NCBI GenBank assembly: GCA_025997715.1
Contig: BNUY01000081.1
Span: forward strand, 1-13,556
Length of the DNA: 13,556 bases
Direction of reading: 5' to 3'
Source: Spirochaetia bacterium
GTDB lineage: Bacteria; Spirochaetota; Spirochaetia; Treponematales; Breznakiellaceae
Position numbers and translations under genes: made by a program. Positions 1 through 5,794 of this stretch are shown one piece after another (the first letter of the stretch is position 1; each line of letters begins with the position of its first letter). The notes beneath the pieces are model-generated. The model was not told where the DNA came from. It searched no databases and saw nothing but the letters and a program-made list of their open reading frames with translations.

Positions 1-54
1 TATGATGGAAATGTAGATGAATTAGATGATGAGTGGTACTTCTACATAGAGTAG
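1..54 (+). CDS. C-terminal end of an unidentified protein (partial)
   Basis: Frame 1 is open from the window edge to a TAG at 52-54 and reads YDGNVDELDDEWYFYIE. The 17 residues are acidic and aromatic, and the stop is followed 20 bp later by a strong rho-independent terminator. This is what the 3' end of a real gene looks like. Too little is present to name a family. Confidence 0.55.
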   Translation, partial: YDGNVDELDDEWYFYIE

Positions 55-74
55 AAACAAAGTAGATTAAGTTT

Positions 75-102
75 AGGTGGGTCAATTTGACCCACCTTTT
101 TT
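75..102 (+). terminator. Rho-independent terminator of the left-edge gene
   Basis: A perfect 10-bp stem (AGGTGGGTCA at 75-84 and TGACCCACCT at 88-97) has a 3-nt loop and is followed by a run of six T (97-102). It lies 20 bp past the stop codon of the gene entering from the left. Confidence 0.85.
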
Positions 103-429
103 AGGCCCCGTGTTATGGAACAGAGCCTAATAATATCTTTTTTAAAAGCATTCAGAAGCATACACCAAACCTCCTTCGCACTAAAAGTAACGGTACAGCA
201 CATGGTGCCGCACACGGTGCAGCCATCAGGGCAAATTTTCTCCCCTTGTACGTACACCTCTTGTACCCGTTTTTTTGAATGAATGAAAACTGAACACCTT
301 AATTCGTGCGCCGTCAACAGCATCGAATAGGTAATCCGGTTGCTGTCTACGGTTCTTTAAAACCGCCGGGCTCTAAAGAGCCATGTTCCCTTCGCATTTT
401 GCTGAGTAGATTCTCGCGTATATGTATAT
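103..429. other. Gene-poor stretch with small hairpins
   Basis: No convincing gene is seen. An imperfect inverted repeat (TTAGGC at 101-106, GCCTAA at 125-130) and a perfect hairpin (GGCTCT at 369-374, AGAGCC at 377-382) are present. On the minus strand an AGGAGG-like site precedes an ATG near 160, but that frame reads through the terminator at 75-102 and codes for nothing recognisable. The stretch may be decayed sequence. Confidence 0.4.
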
Positions 430-570
430 ATGGAAGAGAAATATAAAAAAGCCGATATTCCAACAGGGAACCCGGCGCATTTTGAGAAATTAAAGTATCA
501 GTTGATTGAGCTAATTCGTTACTATATAAGGAATTACATGGGGGGGGGGGTAGTTTTAGATAAAATATAA
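430..570 (+). CDS. Possible 46-aa ORF containing an 11-G tract
   Basis: An ATG at 430 opens a 46-codon frame beginning MEEKYKKADIPTGNPAHFEK, rich in Lys, Tyr and Leu, and ending at TAA 568-570. The codon content looks protein-like, but there is no good Shine-Dalgarno site and no family is recognised. Codons 37-41 are built on a run of 11 G (540-550). After the stop the same frame stays open to 672 (AGIPEPYDKMPYVICIAPCK and onward), so this could be the broken remnant of a longer gene. Changing the G count does not restore a long frame: each alternative ends within a few codons. It may be a small gene, or decayed sequence. Confidence 0.25.
   Translation: MEEKYKKADIPTGNPAHFEKLKYQLIELIRYYIRNYMGGGVVLDKI
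540..550. repeat. Homopolymeric G tract (11 G)
   Basis: Eleven consecutive G lie inside the possible ORF at 430-570. Long G or C tracts are prone to slipped-strand length change and, in several bacteria, act as phase-variation switches. Here no frame gives a long product, so a coding switch is not supported; a promoter-spacing effect is possible. Confidence 0.8.
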
Positions 571-675
571 CACAATGTAAATGCGGGTATACCGGAACCG
601 TACGACAAGATGCCGTACGTCATTTGCATTGCCCCGTGTAAAGATACTCCACAACCCCGTTTGAACATGTAAAGG

Positions 676-704
676 AATATATCGCATGTGGAAAGAAACG
701 TCAA
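676..704 (-). promoter_or_regulatory. Candidate sigma-70 promoter on the minus strand
   Basis: On the minus strand TTGACG (704-699) and TATATT (681-676) are separated by 17 bp. Downstream there is only weak coding potential: a 44-codon frame from 668 that ends in a C-tract. Either it drives a non-coding or remnant transcript, or the match is chance in AT-rich DNA. Confidence 0.3.
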
Positions 705-787
705 GTGTTCACGATGCCTCATCAAGCAAGTTTTGCCCCGTATTATCGGTTGTTCTGGCATACCTTGATGTCAAAACTTCAAGTTTA

Positions 788-1040
788 TCAAATTAACTGT
801 ATTCCTTCTTCAACGGCTAATCTAAAAAAAGCTTCATGGCCGTTTTTTGAAATAACTATATCTAATTTTTGTTCGCCAATTCGGTTACAAATAGACCGTC
901 TTAGAAAGGATAGCAATATCAATGTCGCCGCCTTTTTTGCTATCGTCTGTTCGGGAGCCAAAAAGCCAAATAGTGGCATTGGGATCGGTGTTCCTTACAG
1001 AATCAATAATCACGTTTTTTTCATAGTCTGATATTCGCAT
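788..1040 (-). pseudogene. Frameshifted MNT-type nucleotidyltransferase
   Basis: The first frame starts at ATG 1040-1038 and reads MRISDYEKNVIIDSVRNTDP, then WLFGSRTDDSKKGGDIDIAI. This is the nucleotidyltransferase signature: GSR, then GGDIDI carrying the two metal-binding Asp. It stops at TAA 887-885 after 51 codons. The downstream half of the domain lies in another frame and ends at TGA 790-788: RIGEQKLDIVISKNGHEAFF then RLAVEEGIQLI, typical of this roughly 100-aa minimal NTase family. The break lies near 885-915, and the spacing suggests a short deletion as well as a frame change. Its ATG shares one base with the TGA of the upstream ATPase gene (TGATG at 1040), so the pair was translationally coupled. 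In MNT/HEPN modules such NTases act as antitoxins or modifying enzymes; no HEPN partner is visible here. A sequencing error cannot be excluded. Confidence 0.75.
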
Positions 1041-2614
1041 CAGCAACCTACCACCGTTATGCCTTTTTCTTCCGCCCAGGTCAGGCGGGTATCCCAGGGG
1101 GCTTTTTTACTTTCCGACCGGCGATCGAACAACACCAGATATGCCGGGGCTGCGCTGTCGATGGTATCGCGGTATTTCGCTGTCTGCGCCAGCCCCTGTT
1201 CTTTTACCGTTTCCGCATTTTTTTTATCCCGCAGCAATTTTACTTCGATTATGTATTTTTTCTTATTGTACTCAACCGCTAAATCCATTCTGCCCCGGCC
1301 TGCCGCAAATTCGCGGGTAATACGGCCGCCGCCGTTTAGTACCCGCTGCAAAAAAGCCTGCAGCAACAGATGCGGAAATGCTTCGGTATACATATCCCTC
1401 TGCTTGCGCTGATCTTCCCATACTTCAGAATTTTCCCGCCAGAACTGCTGAAACTCCTTGAGTAACGCATCCATATCAAGCAAGCCCTCCGCATCTTCCC
1501 ATTGCCATTCAGGCGCGGGTATAGCGTCCTGGGCGCCTTCGGTACTATACCGCGCCAAAACTTCCCGGTAGATGGGGTTTGCTACCTGGGGTGTACCCCC
1601 CTCTTTAGACACCAGCCCCAGGTCCAGGCAATAATTAAAGGCATCGGATTGGGTAATAAACTGGTCCACATCTCCTATCATCAGGGTTTCAATAATCTGC
1701 CGTACCCGGTCATCAAGTAACCGCGTTGCCAGTGCGTCCAGGTGTGTTTCCCGGGCAAGGATCATCTGCTCCCGCGCCGCAAGGATATGCTCTATGGTTA
1801 CGGTTTCAGAGCTGTCTTTATCTAAAACACGCATGGTGGCCCGTTGAAAAAGCGAATTGACTATCCATGGCTGGCCGCGAGACTGGTCATAAACATAATC
1901 CAGCGCTTCTTTAGTTATTTGTTGTCCGATTTCCGCTGTCCGCTGGGCAAATAGCCGCCCTACATCGTCTTTTTGAAAATTTCCCAAGAATACCGAATCA
2001 GACTTAACATTAAAGGGGGAGCCGGGATTAGGCGCAACGCCGCCTTTTGCTGCGGTGATATAATCCTTAAGGTCCCTCATGCCTACCAGGGCAATTGAGA
2101 CGGGAAACTTCCCCACCCCATGTCCGGCAAACCCATTTCTAAGCTGCCGTAAAAACCGGATGAGAGGTTCCCCCTGTAAAACATCAACCTCATCAAATAA
2201 CACCACAAGTGGCTTCGGCGCAGTCTTTTGTGCCCAATCCGACAACATGTCGGCAATCGCTGTTTCCGAATCCATATCAGCTTCAGGCGCCGGTAAACCG
2301 TTAAGCTCTGCCCATCTTCTTATGTAACGGCATATTATCCGCTTAGCAACATCAGGGTCTTCCACCGCCTGACAGGTTTCTACGCTCACATAGCAAGCAA
2401 CCGCTTCATCCCCGGCGTTTATCTCGCGCATCCAGGACATCAGAAAGGTAGTCTTGCCGGTTTGCCGGGGCGCATGGAGCACCCAGTAGAGCTGATCCTG
2501 TATATACCGGCTGAGTTGGGCGCCCACCAGTCGTTCTTCCGGGGGGAGCATATAGTGCATGTCCGGATTGCACGGACCGGTTGTATTAAAAAACCGTACC
2601 TCTCTTTTAGCCAT
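1040..2614 (-). CDS. AAA/STAND-type ATPase with C-terminal PD-(D/E)XK nuclease-like domain
   Basis: From the ATG at 2614 this is a 524-aa protein; an in-frame ATG at 2641 would add 9 residues. Numbering from 2641, the N-terminal part (FFNTTGPCNPDMHYMLPPEE) and the Walker A motif APRQTGKTT (57-65) match the AAA-like family that includes PF14516. Walker B is LVVLFDEVD (145-153) and a sensor-like VGMRDL follows at 186-191. The C-terminal segment GRGRMDLAVEYNKKKYIIEVK (448-468) has the D-x(n)-ExK core of PD-(D/E)XK nucleases (D453, E466, K468), followed by AQTAKYRD. Proteins of this build are common in gut bacteria; their function is not established. The 2614 start is preferred because 2641 lies in the spacer of a near-consensus promoter and neither ATG has a clear ribosome site. 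The frameshifted nucleotidyltransferase follows with a 1-nt overlap. A nucleic-acid-directed or defence role is inference only. Confidence 0.9.
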   Translation of the reverse strand: MAKREVRFFNTTGPCNPDMHYMLPPEERLVGAQLSRYIQDQLYWVLHAPRQTGKTTFLMSWMREINAGDEAVACYVSVETCQAVEDPDVAKRIICRYIRRWAELNGLPAPEADMDSETAIADMLSDWAQKTAPKPLVVLFDEVDVLQGEPLIRFLRQLRNGFAGHGVGKFPVSIALVGMRDLKDYITAAKGGVAPNPGSPFNVKSDSVFLGNFQKDDVGRLFAQRTAEIGQQITKEALDYVYDQSRGQPWIVNSLFQRATMRVLDKDSSETVTIEHILAAREQMILARETHLDALATRLLDDRVRQIIETLMIGDVDQFITQSDAFNYCLDLGLVSKEGGTPQVANPIYREVLARYSTEGAQDAIPAPEWQWEDAEGLLDMDALLKEFQQFWRENSEVWEDQRKQRDMYTEAFPHLLLQAFLQRVLNGGGRITREFAAGRGRMDLAVEYNKKKYIIEVKLLRDKKNAETVKEQGLAQTAKYRDTIDSAAPAYLVLFDRRSESKKAPWDTRLTWAEEKGITVVGC

Positions 2615-2620
2615 GTCTTC

Positions 2621-2649
2621 AGTATAGCGGTATTTCACCATACAAACAA
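2621..2649 (-). promoter_or_regulatory. Sigma-70 promoter of the ATPase operon, predicted leaderless
   Basis: On the minus strand TTGTTT (2649-2644) and TATACT (2626-2621) are separated by exactly 17 bp. The usual start site, 7 nt past the -10 box, falls on the A of the ATG at 2614, so the mRNA would have no leader. This agrees with the lack of a Shine-Dalgarno sequence there. Confidence 0.55.
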
Positions 2650-2691
2650 GGGAGTTTGCGATATTAAATCACCCCTTCCCGAATTGTTTAG

Positions 2692-2735
2692 TTGACTAAA
2701 AATTGACCTTTTCTTGACAACCAGTTTACATCTAT
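2692..2735 (+). promoter_or_regulatory. Four 11-bp direct repeats, putative response-regulator site
   Basis: TTGACT (2692), TTGACC (2703), TTGACA (2714) and TTTACA (2725) start at an exact 11-bp period, one helical turn apart. Such arrays are typical of OmpR/PhoB-family response regulators, and the TTTACA unit is the same core seen in the two Pho-like boxes at 6426 and 9573. The array lies between the divergent ATPase and 2828 genes, about 100 bp before the latter. No -10 box with standard spacing from the TTGACA was found, which fits an activator-dependent promoter. Confidence 0.5.
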
Positions 2736-2781
2736 AGACTACCTTAAAAATATCAAGAGTGAATTAACTATTTGCTTTTGG

Positions 2782-2805
2782 TTTTTACACCGTAGGGTGT
2801 AAAAA
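2782..2805 (+). promoter_or_regulatory. Palindrome upstream of the 2828 gene
   Basis: TTTTTACACC (2782-2791) and GGTGTAAAAA (2796-2805) form a perfect 10-bp inverted repeat around GTAG, ending 10 bp before the ribosome site. It could be an operator or a hairpin in the mRNA leader. It lacks a T-run, so it is not a typical plus-strand terminator. Confidence 0.55.
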
Positions 2806-2827
2806 AATATTTTTGAAGGAGTCTATT

Positions 2828-3268
2828 ATGACTAAAAAGAAAAAGATCATCATTGGTGTGGCCGCAGGTGTGGTCGTAGTGAGTTGGGCTATCCTTGGCA
2901 GCCTGGCTTCGTTTGGCGCAGGGGCGGTGATGTGGAATTCCGGCGGTTTGGGTACGGAGTACAATACTGCGGTAGCGGTAAAAGACTTTGAACCTTTGGA
3001 ATTAGTCTTTGTCACGACAACCGTGAAAAACGACCGCGACGCAGCAGAGGTACATGACTTGTTGCTCAAAGAAGCGCAAAAATTAGGCGGTCATGGGATA
3101 ATCAATGTGAACATTGATACTCAACGGAAGGGATGGTTCGGGGAAGTGACCGTGACGGGTTCTGCTCTCGCCATAAAATACACCGATTCGGTCGGAGTAC
3201 CCACAACAGGTAATAGTTTTGGTGGTCTATCGCGGATGATGCGCGGTTTTGGCGGCTGGCGGAACTAG
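2828..3268 (+). CDS. Small membrane-anchored protein of unknown function
   Basis: A 146-aa protein starting at ATG 2828, with GAAGGAG at 2815-2821 six bases upstream. An in-frame TTG at 2813 overlaps that ribosome site and is not used. The N-terminus is MTKKKK followed by a hydrophobic segment (residues 7-36), either a signal-anchor or an uncleaved signal. The soluble part (about 45-118) includes the stretch LLLKEAQKLGGHGIINVNID and then GEVTVTGSALAIKY. This recalls the YbjQ-like alpha/beta fold, in which an Ala/Gly-rich helix precedes a strand, but the match is weak. The tail is rich in Gly, Met and Arg (FGGLSRMMRGFGGWRN). It stands alone on the plus strand between divergent and convergent neighbours, behind an 11-bp repeat array and a palindrome, so it is probably tightly regulated. 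Function not assigned. Confidence 0.8.
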   Translation: MTKKKKIIIGVAAGVVVVSWAILGSLASFGAGAVMWNSGGLGTEYNTAVAVKDFEPLELVFVTTTVKNDRDAAEVHDLLLKEAQKLGGHGIINVNIDTQRKGWFGEVTVTGSALAIKYTDSVGVPTTGNSFGGLSRMMRGFGGWRN

Positions 3269-3278
3269 TAAAAGTAAA

Positions 3279-3312
3279 ACTACGGTTGCCCTTCCTTAAA
3301 GACAACCGTAGT
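3279..3312 (-). terminator. Hairpin between convergent genes
   Basis: ACTACGGTTG (3279-3288) and CAACCGTAGT (3303-3312) form a perfect 10-bp stem with a 14-nt loop. Read on the minus strand it is followed by TTTTACTTTT, so it best fits termination of the VOC gene. It also lies 10 bp past the stop of the plus-strand gene and may serve both. Confidence 0.6.
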
Positions 3313-3351
3313 CTACTTGCTTGACAATACTATACCGCCCTACCCTGCTTT

Positions 3352-3765
3352 TTACATTTTAGTCATGATCATCCAGCTAACGCCGAATTTATCCACCAAA
3401 GAACCAAAAAATTCACTCCAGAATGTTTTTTGGAGTTCCATAGTAACGGTGCCGCCTTCTTTGAGCTTGTCGAAGGCGGATTTGACGCTATCGGCGTTAT
3501 CCAACTCTACCGAAATAGACATGCCGCTACCAAAGGTTACCGGCATATCCGGCGTCACATCAGCAAGAAAGACGGTATAGTCATCACGATTGGTAAGGCA
3601 TGCGTGCATCACAAAATTTTCTGTTCCCTGCGGCGGCTTGTAACCTTCGGACGGAGGCGCATCACTATATCTCATTACCTTGGCTTTGACCCCGAAGGCT
3701 TTTTCATAAAACTCAATTGCTTCTGCGCAATTCCCATTGAAATTCAAATACGGTGTAATTTTCAT
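3352..3765 (-). CDS. PhnB-like VOC (glyoxalase/bleomycin-resistance fold) protein
   Basis: A 137-aa protein beginning MKITPYLNFNGNCAEAIEFY, the standard N-terminus of the PhnB/YjdN-type VOC family. It carries the characteristic FYEKAFGVKAKVMRYSDAPP, a central VMHACLTNRDDYTVFLADV strand pair, GSGMSISVELDN, and the closing WSEFFGSLVDKFGVSWMI. Length and motif order match intact family members. The ATG at 3765-3763 is chosen because GGAGGA (3776-3771) lies 5 bases upstream; an in-frame ATG at 3792 has no such site. Family members are dimeric and bind small molecules, often with a metal; the substrate here cannot be read from sequence. It is a single-gene unit with its own consensus promoter and a terminator hairpin after the stop. 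Confidence 0.9.
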   Translation of the reverse strand: MKITPYLNFNGNCAEAIEFYEKAFGVKAKVMRYSDAPPSEGYKPPQGTENFVMHACLTNRDDYTVFLADVTPDMPVTFGSGMSISVELDNADSVKSAFDKLKEGGTVTMELQKTFWSEFFGSLVDKFGVSWMIMTKM

Positions 3766-3786
3766 TCTTATCCTCCAAAAGATTTT

Positions 3787-3808
3787 ATCCACTTTTTTTT
3801 AAGTGGAT
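3787..3808 (-). promoter_or_regulatory. Hairpin or operator in the leader of the VOC gene
   Basis: ATCCACTT (3787-3794) and AAGTGGAT (3801-3808) form a perfect 8-bp inverted repeat around six T. The predicted start site (about 3810) is 2-3 bases upstream, so the transcript would begin with this hairpin. It could stabilise the mRNA 5' end or be an operator overlapping the start site. Confidence 0.5.
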
Positions 3809-3816
3809 TCTATTAT

Positions 3817-3845
3817 AGTATATCCTACCCTGCCATTTTTGTCAA
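3817..3845 (-). promoter_or_regulatory. Consensus sigma-70 promoter of the VOC gene
   Basis: On the minus strand TTGACA (3845-3840) and TATACT (3822-3817) are separated by 17 bp. A second -10-like TATAAT lies at 3817-3812. The predicted start is near 3810, about 45 nt before the ATG. Confidence 0.75.
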
Positions 3846-3876
3846 TCCAGAAATAAATTTGCAAGACGCTTATGGG

Positions 3877-4146
3877 CTATGTTTCATTTTTTGATAACAA
3901 TATAAATATACCAATACTTGTTATAAATGCCATTATTCCACCAACTATAAAAGGCATTGACTGTCCCATTAAATCCCATAAAACACCTGCAATTATTGAA
4001 GCGGGTAACAGCCCTAACCCAACTATTGCCGAATGTAAACCCAGCGAACTTGCCTTTTGTGTTTCCGGTACAATTTCCACAATAAGAGCCCGTTCTATTC
4101 CCGTCGTTAATGCAGTATAAAATCCATAATGTTTTATACAATACTT
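3877..4146 (-). pseudogene. C-terminal remnant of an MFS transporter
   Basis: The minus-strand frame from 4146 to TAG 3879-3877 reads HYGFYTALTTGIERALIVEI, VPETQKASSLGLHSAIVGLG, LLPASIIAGVLWDLMGQSMP, then a final hydrophobic helix and LLSKNET. This is the usual end of a 12-TM major facilitator protein: the cytoplasmic turn before TM11 with GLH, the conserved LLPASIIAG helix, and TM12. About 85 of the expected 400 or so residues are present. An in-frame TGA at 4149-4147 cuts it off, and no start or ribosome site is seen. No transporter sequence was found further upstream, so the rest of the gene is deleted. The remnant abuts the promoter region of the TetR operon on the other strand. Confidence 0.75.
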
Positions 4147-4149
4147 TCA

Positions 4150-4363
4150 ACAAATCTTAGCATGGACGGCGCGGGGAGCTACTACTTTAGCCATTATATT
4201 TATTTTACATGATTTTTTTAAAGGAAAACCTCTAAAAAATTCAATTTCATATCATATTCCATAGGTTTTATACGGTTTTACCCCAGGATTTAGCCATTTT
4301 TACGGCTTTTTGAGGTCCCGCTAACATTTTTCATAAATTTTTTCAAAAAAACGCATTTTTCTC
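4150..4363. other. AT-rich intergenic spacer
   Basis: Nothing coding is seen between the MFS remnant and the TetR-operon promoter. The sequence is AT-rich with short poly-T and poly-A runs, and a weak AGCC/GGCT hairpin near 4291-4308 is followed by T. An ATG near 4163 opens only 16 codons with no ribosome site. Confidence 0.5.
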
Positions 4364-4392
4364 TTGACATTTCCGAAGTCCCAAGGTATATT
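4364..4392 (+). promoter_or_regulatory. Consensus sigma-70 promoter of the TetR operon
   Basis: TTGACA (4364-4369) and TATATT (4387-4392) are separated by exactly 17 bp. The predicted start site, about 4399, falls inside the TetR-type palindrome, so repressor binding would block initiation. Confidence 0.85.
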
Positions 4393-4395
4393 CAA

Positions 4396-4419
4396 ATAGG
4401 AATGAACGTTCATTCCTAT
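4396..4419 (+). promoter_or_regulatory. 24-bp perfect palindromic TetR-family operator
   Basis: The half-site ATAGGAATGAAC (4396-4407) is followed directly by its exact reverse complement (4408-4419). The core GAATGAAC/GTTCATTC is typical of TetR/AcrR-family operators. It lies 3 bp after the -10 box and precedes a gene cluster encoding a TetR regulator, so autorepression is the simplest reading. Confidence 0.85.
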
Positions 4420-4441
4420 ATTTTGACTTTGGAGGACTTTT

Positions 4442-4573
4442 ATGGGTATTATCGCAATCGTTTTGGGGATTATTGGAACCCTTCCAATAATCTGGTGTGC
4501 CGTCCTGGTGTTGGGCCTGTTATCCGTATTGGGGTTAATAGGCAGCGTCACGGCTTTTTTTGTAGGAGGGTGA
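4442..4573 (+). CDS. 43-aa hydrophobic membrane peptide, first gene of the TetR operon
   Basis: ATG 4442 has a strong GGAGGA (4431-4436) five bases upstream and sits in the operon leader right after the TetR operator. The product begins MGIIAIVLGIIGTLPIIWCA and ends GSVTAFFVGG. It is almost entirely hydrophobic, with Gly-spaced helices broken by a Pro at residue 15, so one or two membrane segments are likely. The ribosome site of the tetR gene (GGAGG, 4564-4568) lies within its last codons and the gap to the tetR ATG is 3 bp, which suggests translational coupling. No family is recognised. A toxin-like or transporter-accessory peptide is possible but unproven. The promoter, ribosome site and coupling make it likely to be translated. 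Confidence 0.7.
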   Translation: MGIIAIVLGIIGTLPIIWCAVLVLGLLSVLGLIGSVTAFFVGG

Positions 4574-4576
4574 AGT

Positions 4577-5164
4577 ATGCCTGTCCAGTCGGAAAAAAGG
4601 GATGCCCTCTTGAACGCCGCCCTTAAACTCATTGCCGGTCAGGGCTTCCATGCCGCGCCCATGTCGCAAATTGCCGGGGAAGCCAATATCGGCGTGGGAA
4701 CGATTTACCGCTATTTCAAGAATAAGGACGAGCTGATTAACGGCCTCTACCTTGAAATACGCAAGCGCATGGCCGAGGCAATCGGCAAAGGCCAGGACGA
4801 AGCCGCGCCGGTAAAAGCGCAATTCGTTAAATCTTTGCAAAACCTTATCCGCTATTTGATTGAAAACCCTGAGGAAATACAGTTTACCGAACAGTATGAA
4901 CATTCTCCGTTCATTACCGATGAGACAAAAGCGGAAATCGAAAAAGTAGCGTCCCCTATTTCGGATTTGCTTATCCGCGCCCAAAAAGAAAAACTGTTAA
5001 AGCCCTTACCTTTTCCGGTGCTTATGTCTATGTTTTCAGGCGCGTCAATGGGACTGTTAAAAGCATATTTGCAAAAAAAATCGTCCCCCGCAAAAATGAA
5101 CGAAGCGATTGAGGCAATCTGGGATATGCTTATCCCCAAAAATATTGAAGGAGTAAAACAATGA
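4577..5164 (+). CDS. TetR/AcrR-family transcriptional regulator
   Basis: A 195-aa protein of typical TetR size. The N-terminal domain shows the family pattern: KRDALLNAALKLIAGQGFHA (helix 1), then the helix-turn-helix MSQIAGEANIGVGTIYRYFK (residues 29-48) and NKDELINGLY. The C-terminal ligand domain (about 60-195) is variable; it includes FTEQYEHSPF and LMSMFSGASMGLLKAYL. GGAGG lies 8 bases before the ATG at 4577. The gene sits between the 43-aa peptide and an outer-membrane barrel gene, with a 4-bp ATGA overlap at 5161-5164 into the latter. With a perfect TetR palindrome over the operon start site, it probably represses its own operon and is released by a ligand linked to envelope stress or efflux. 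The ligand cannot be inferred. Confidence 0.93.
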   Translation: MPVQSEKRDALLNAALKLIAGQGFHAAPMSQIAGEANIGVGTIYRYFKNKDELINGLYLEIRKRMAEAIGKGQDEAAPVKAQFVKSLQNLIRYLIENPEEIQFTEQYEHSPFITDETKAEIEKVASPISDLLIRAQKEKLLKPLPFPVLMSMFSGASMGLLKAYLQKKSSPAKMNEAIEAIWDMLIPKNIEGVKQ

Positions 5165-5784
5165 AGAACTGTTTAATGGTGAGCGTGTTTCTTTTGGCGG
5201 CGTCCCTTTGTTTCGCACAAATAACAGGGAATGTTGAAATTTACGGCGGAGCCGCACTGTTCGATGAAACCAGCGGAATGAACGGCCCTGAAACCGTTTA
5301 TAAATCGGCTTCCGTTTCGGCGGGTATTTCCGGCGGAGTTTATTTTAATAACTCCATTGGCCTCAAAGCCTATTTGGATTTTCTCATTCCGCTGGCCTTT
5401 ACCGCCGACCCCGACGGTGGAACTGCGGTAACACGGAAGGACTACGATTTCCTTTTGGGAATGGATGAATTTTTCGGCGTTGTTTATAACGTGGTCAAAA
5501 AAGATCGGCTGAAGGTTCCGGTAATGGCGGGATTTCACGGCAAACTGTTCTTTTCCACTATTTCAGATTATTTTACCGCGGCGATAAACAGCGGTATTGG
5601 TCTTGGAATCGGCGTAGAATATACCTTTAGCAACAACTGGTATATTCTGGGACGGGTAAACGGCTCATTTGATTTCCTGGGATTTTCGATAATGACACCG
5701 CCCGAAGGCGGCCCGAAATTCGACATGGCGTTAATACGCACATGGGGATTTGCGCCTCATATTGGCATCGGTTTTAGGTTTTAG
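5161..5784 (+). CDS. Small outer-membrane beta-barrel protein
   Basis: A 207-aa protein starting inside the tetR stop codon (ATGA overlap), with GAAGGAG at 5147-5153. Residues 1-19 form a Sec signal peptide (MKNCLMVSVFLLAASLCFA, cleavage before Q). The mature part alternates polar and hydrophobic residues with aromatic girdles: VEIYGGAALF, SVSAGISGGVYFNN, GIGLGIGVEYTFSNNWYILG, and a final PHIGIGFRF ending in Phe, the usual signal for barrel assembly. About eight strands are likely, as in OmpA/OmpX-size barrels. No enzyme motif is visible. Being co-transcribed with a TetR regulator and an inner-membrane protein suggests a role in envelope permeability or efflux, but this is inference. Confidence 0.8.
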   Translation: MKNCLMVSVFLLAASLCFAQITGNVEIYGGAALFDETSGMNGPETVYKSASVSAGISGGVYFNNSIGLKAYLDFLIPLAFTADPDGGTAVTRKDYDFLLGMDEFFGVVYNVVKKDRLKVPVMAGFHGKLFFSTISDYFTAAINSGIGLGIGVEYTFSNNWYILGRVNGSFDFLGFSIMTPPEGGPKFDMALIRTWGFAPHIGIGFRF

Positions 5785-5794
5785 GGGGGAATTT

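Noticed and set aside
42..323. 93-codon minus-strand frame with a Cys-rich stretch
   Set aside because: It reads through the strong plus-strand terminator and into the end of the left-edge gene, has no ribosome site at its start, and matches no family I know.
594..672. Possible toxin (RelE-like) or HEPN partner of the nucleotidyltransferase in the region downstream of it
   Set aside because: Fragments in several frames look vaguely protein-like, but no frame is long or carries a family motif.
705..1031. 108-codon plus-strand frame
   Set aside because: It is the complement of the broken nucleotidyltransferase, whose motifs are clear on the minus strand.
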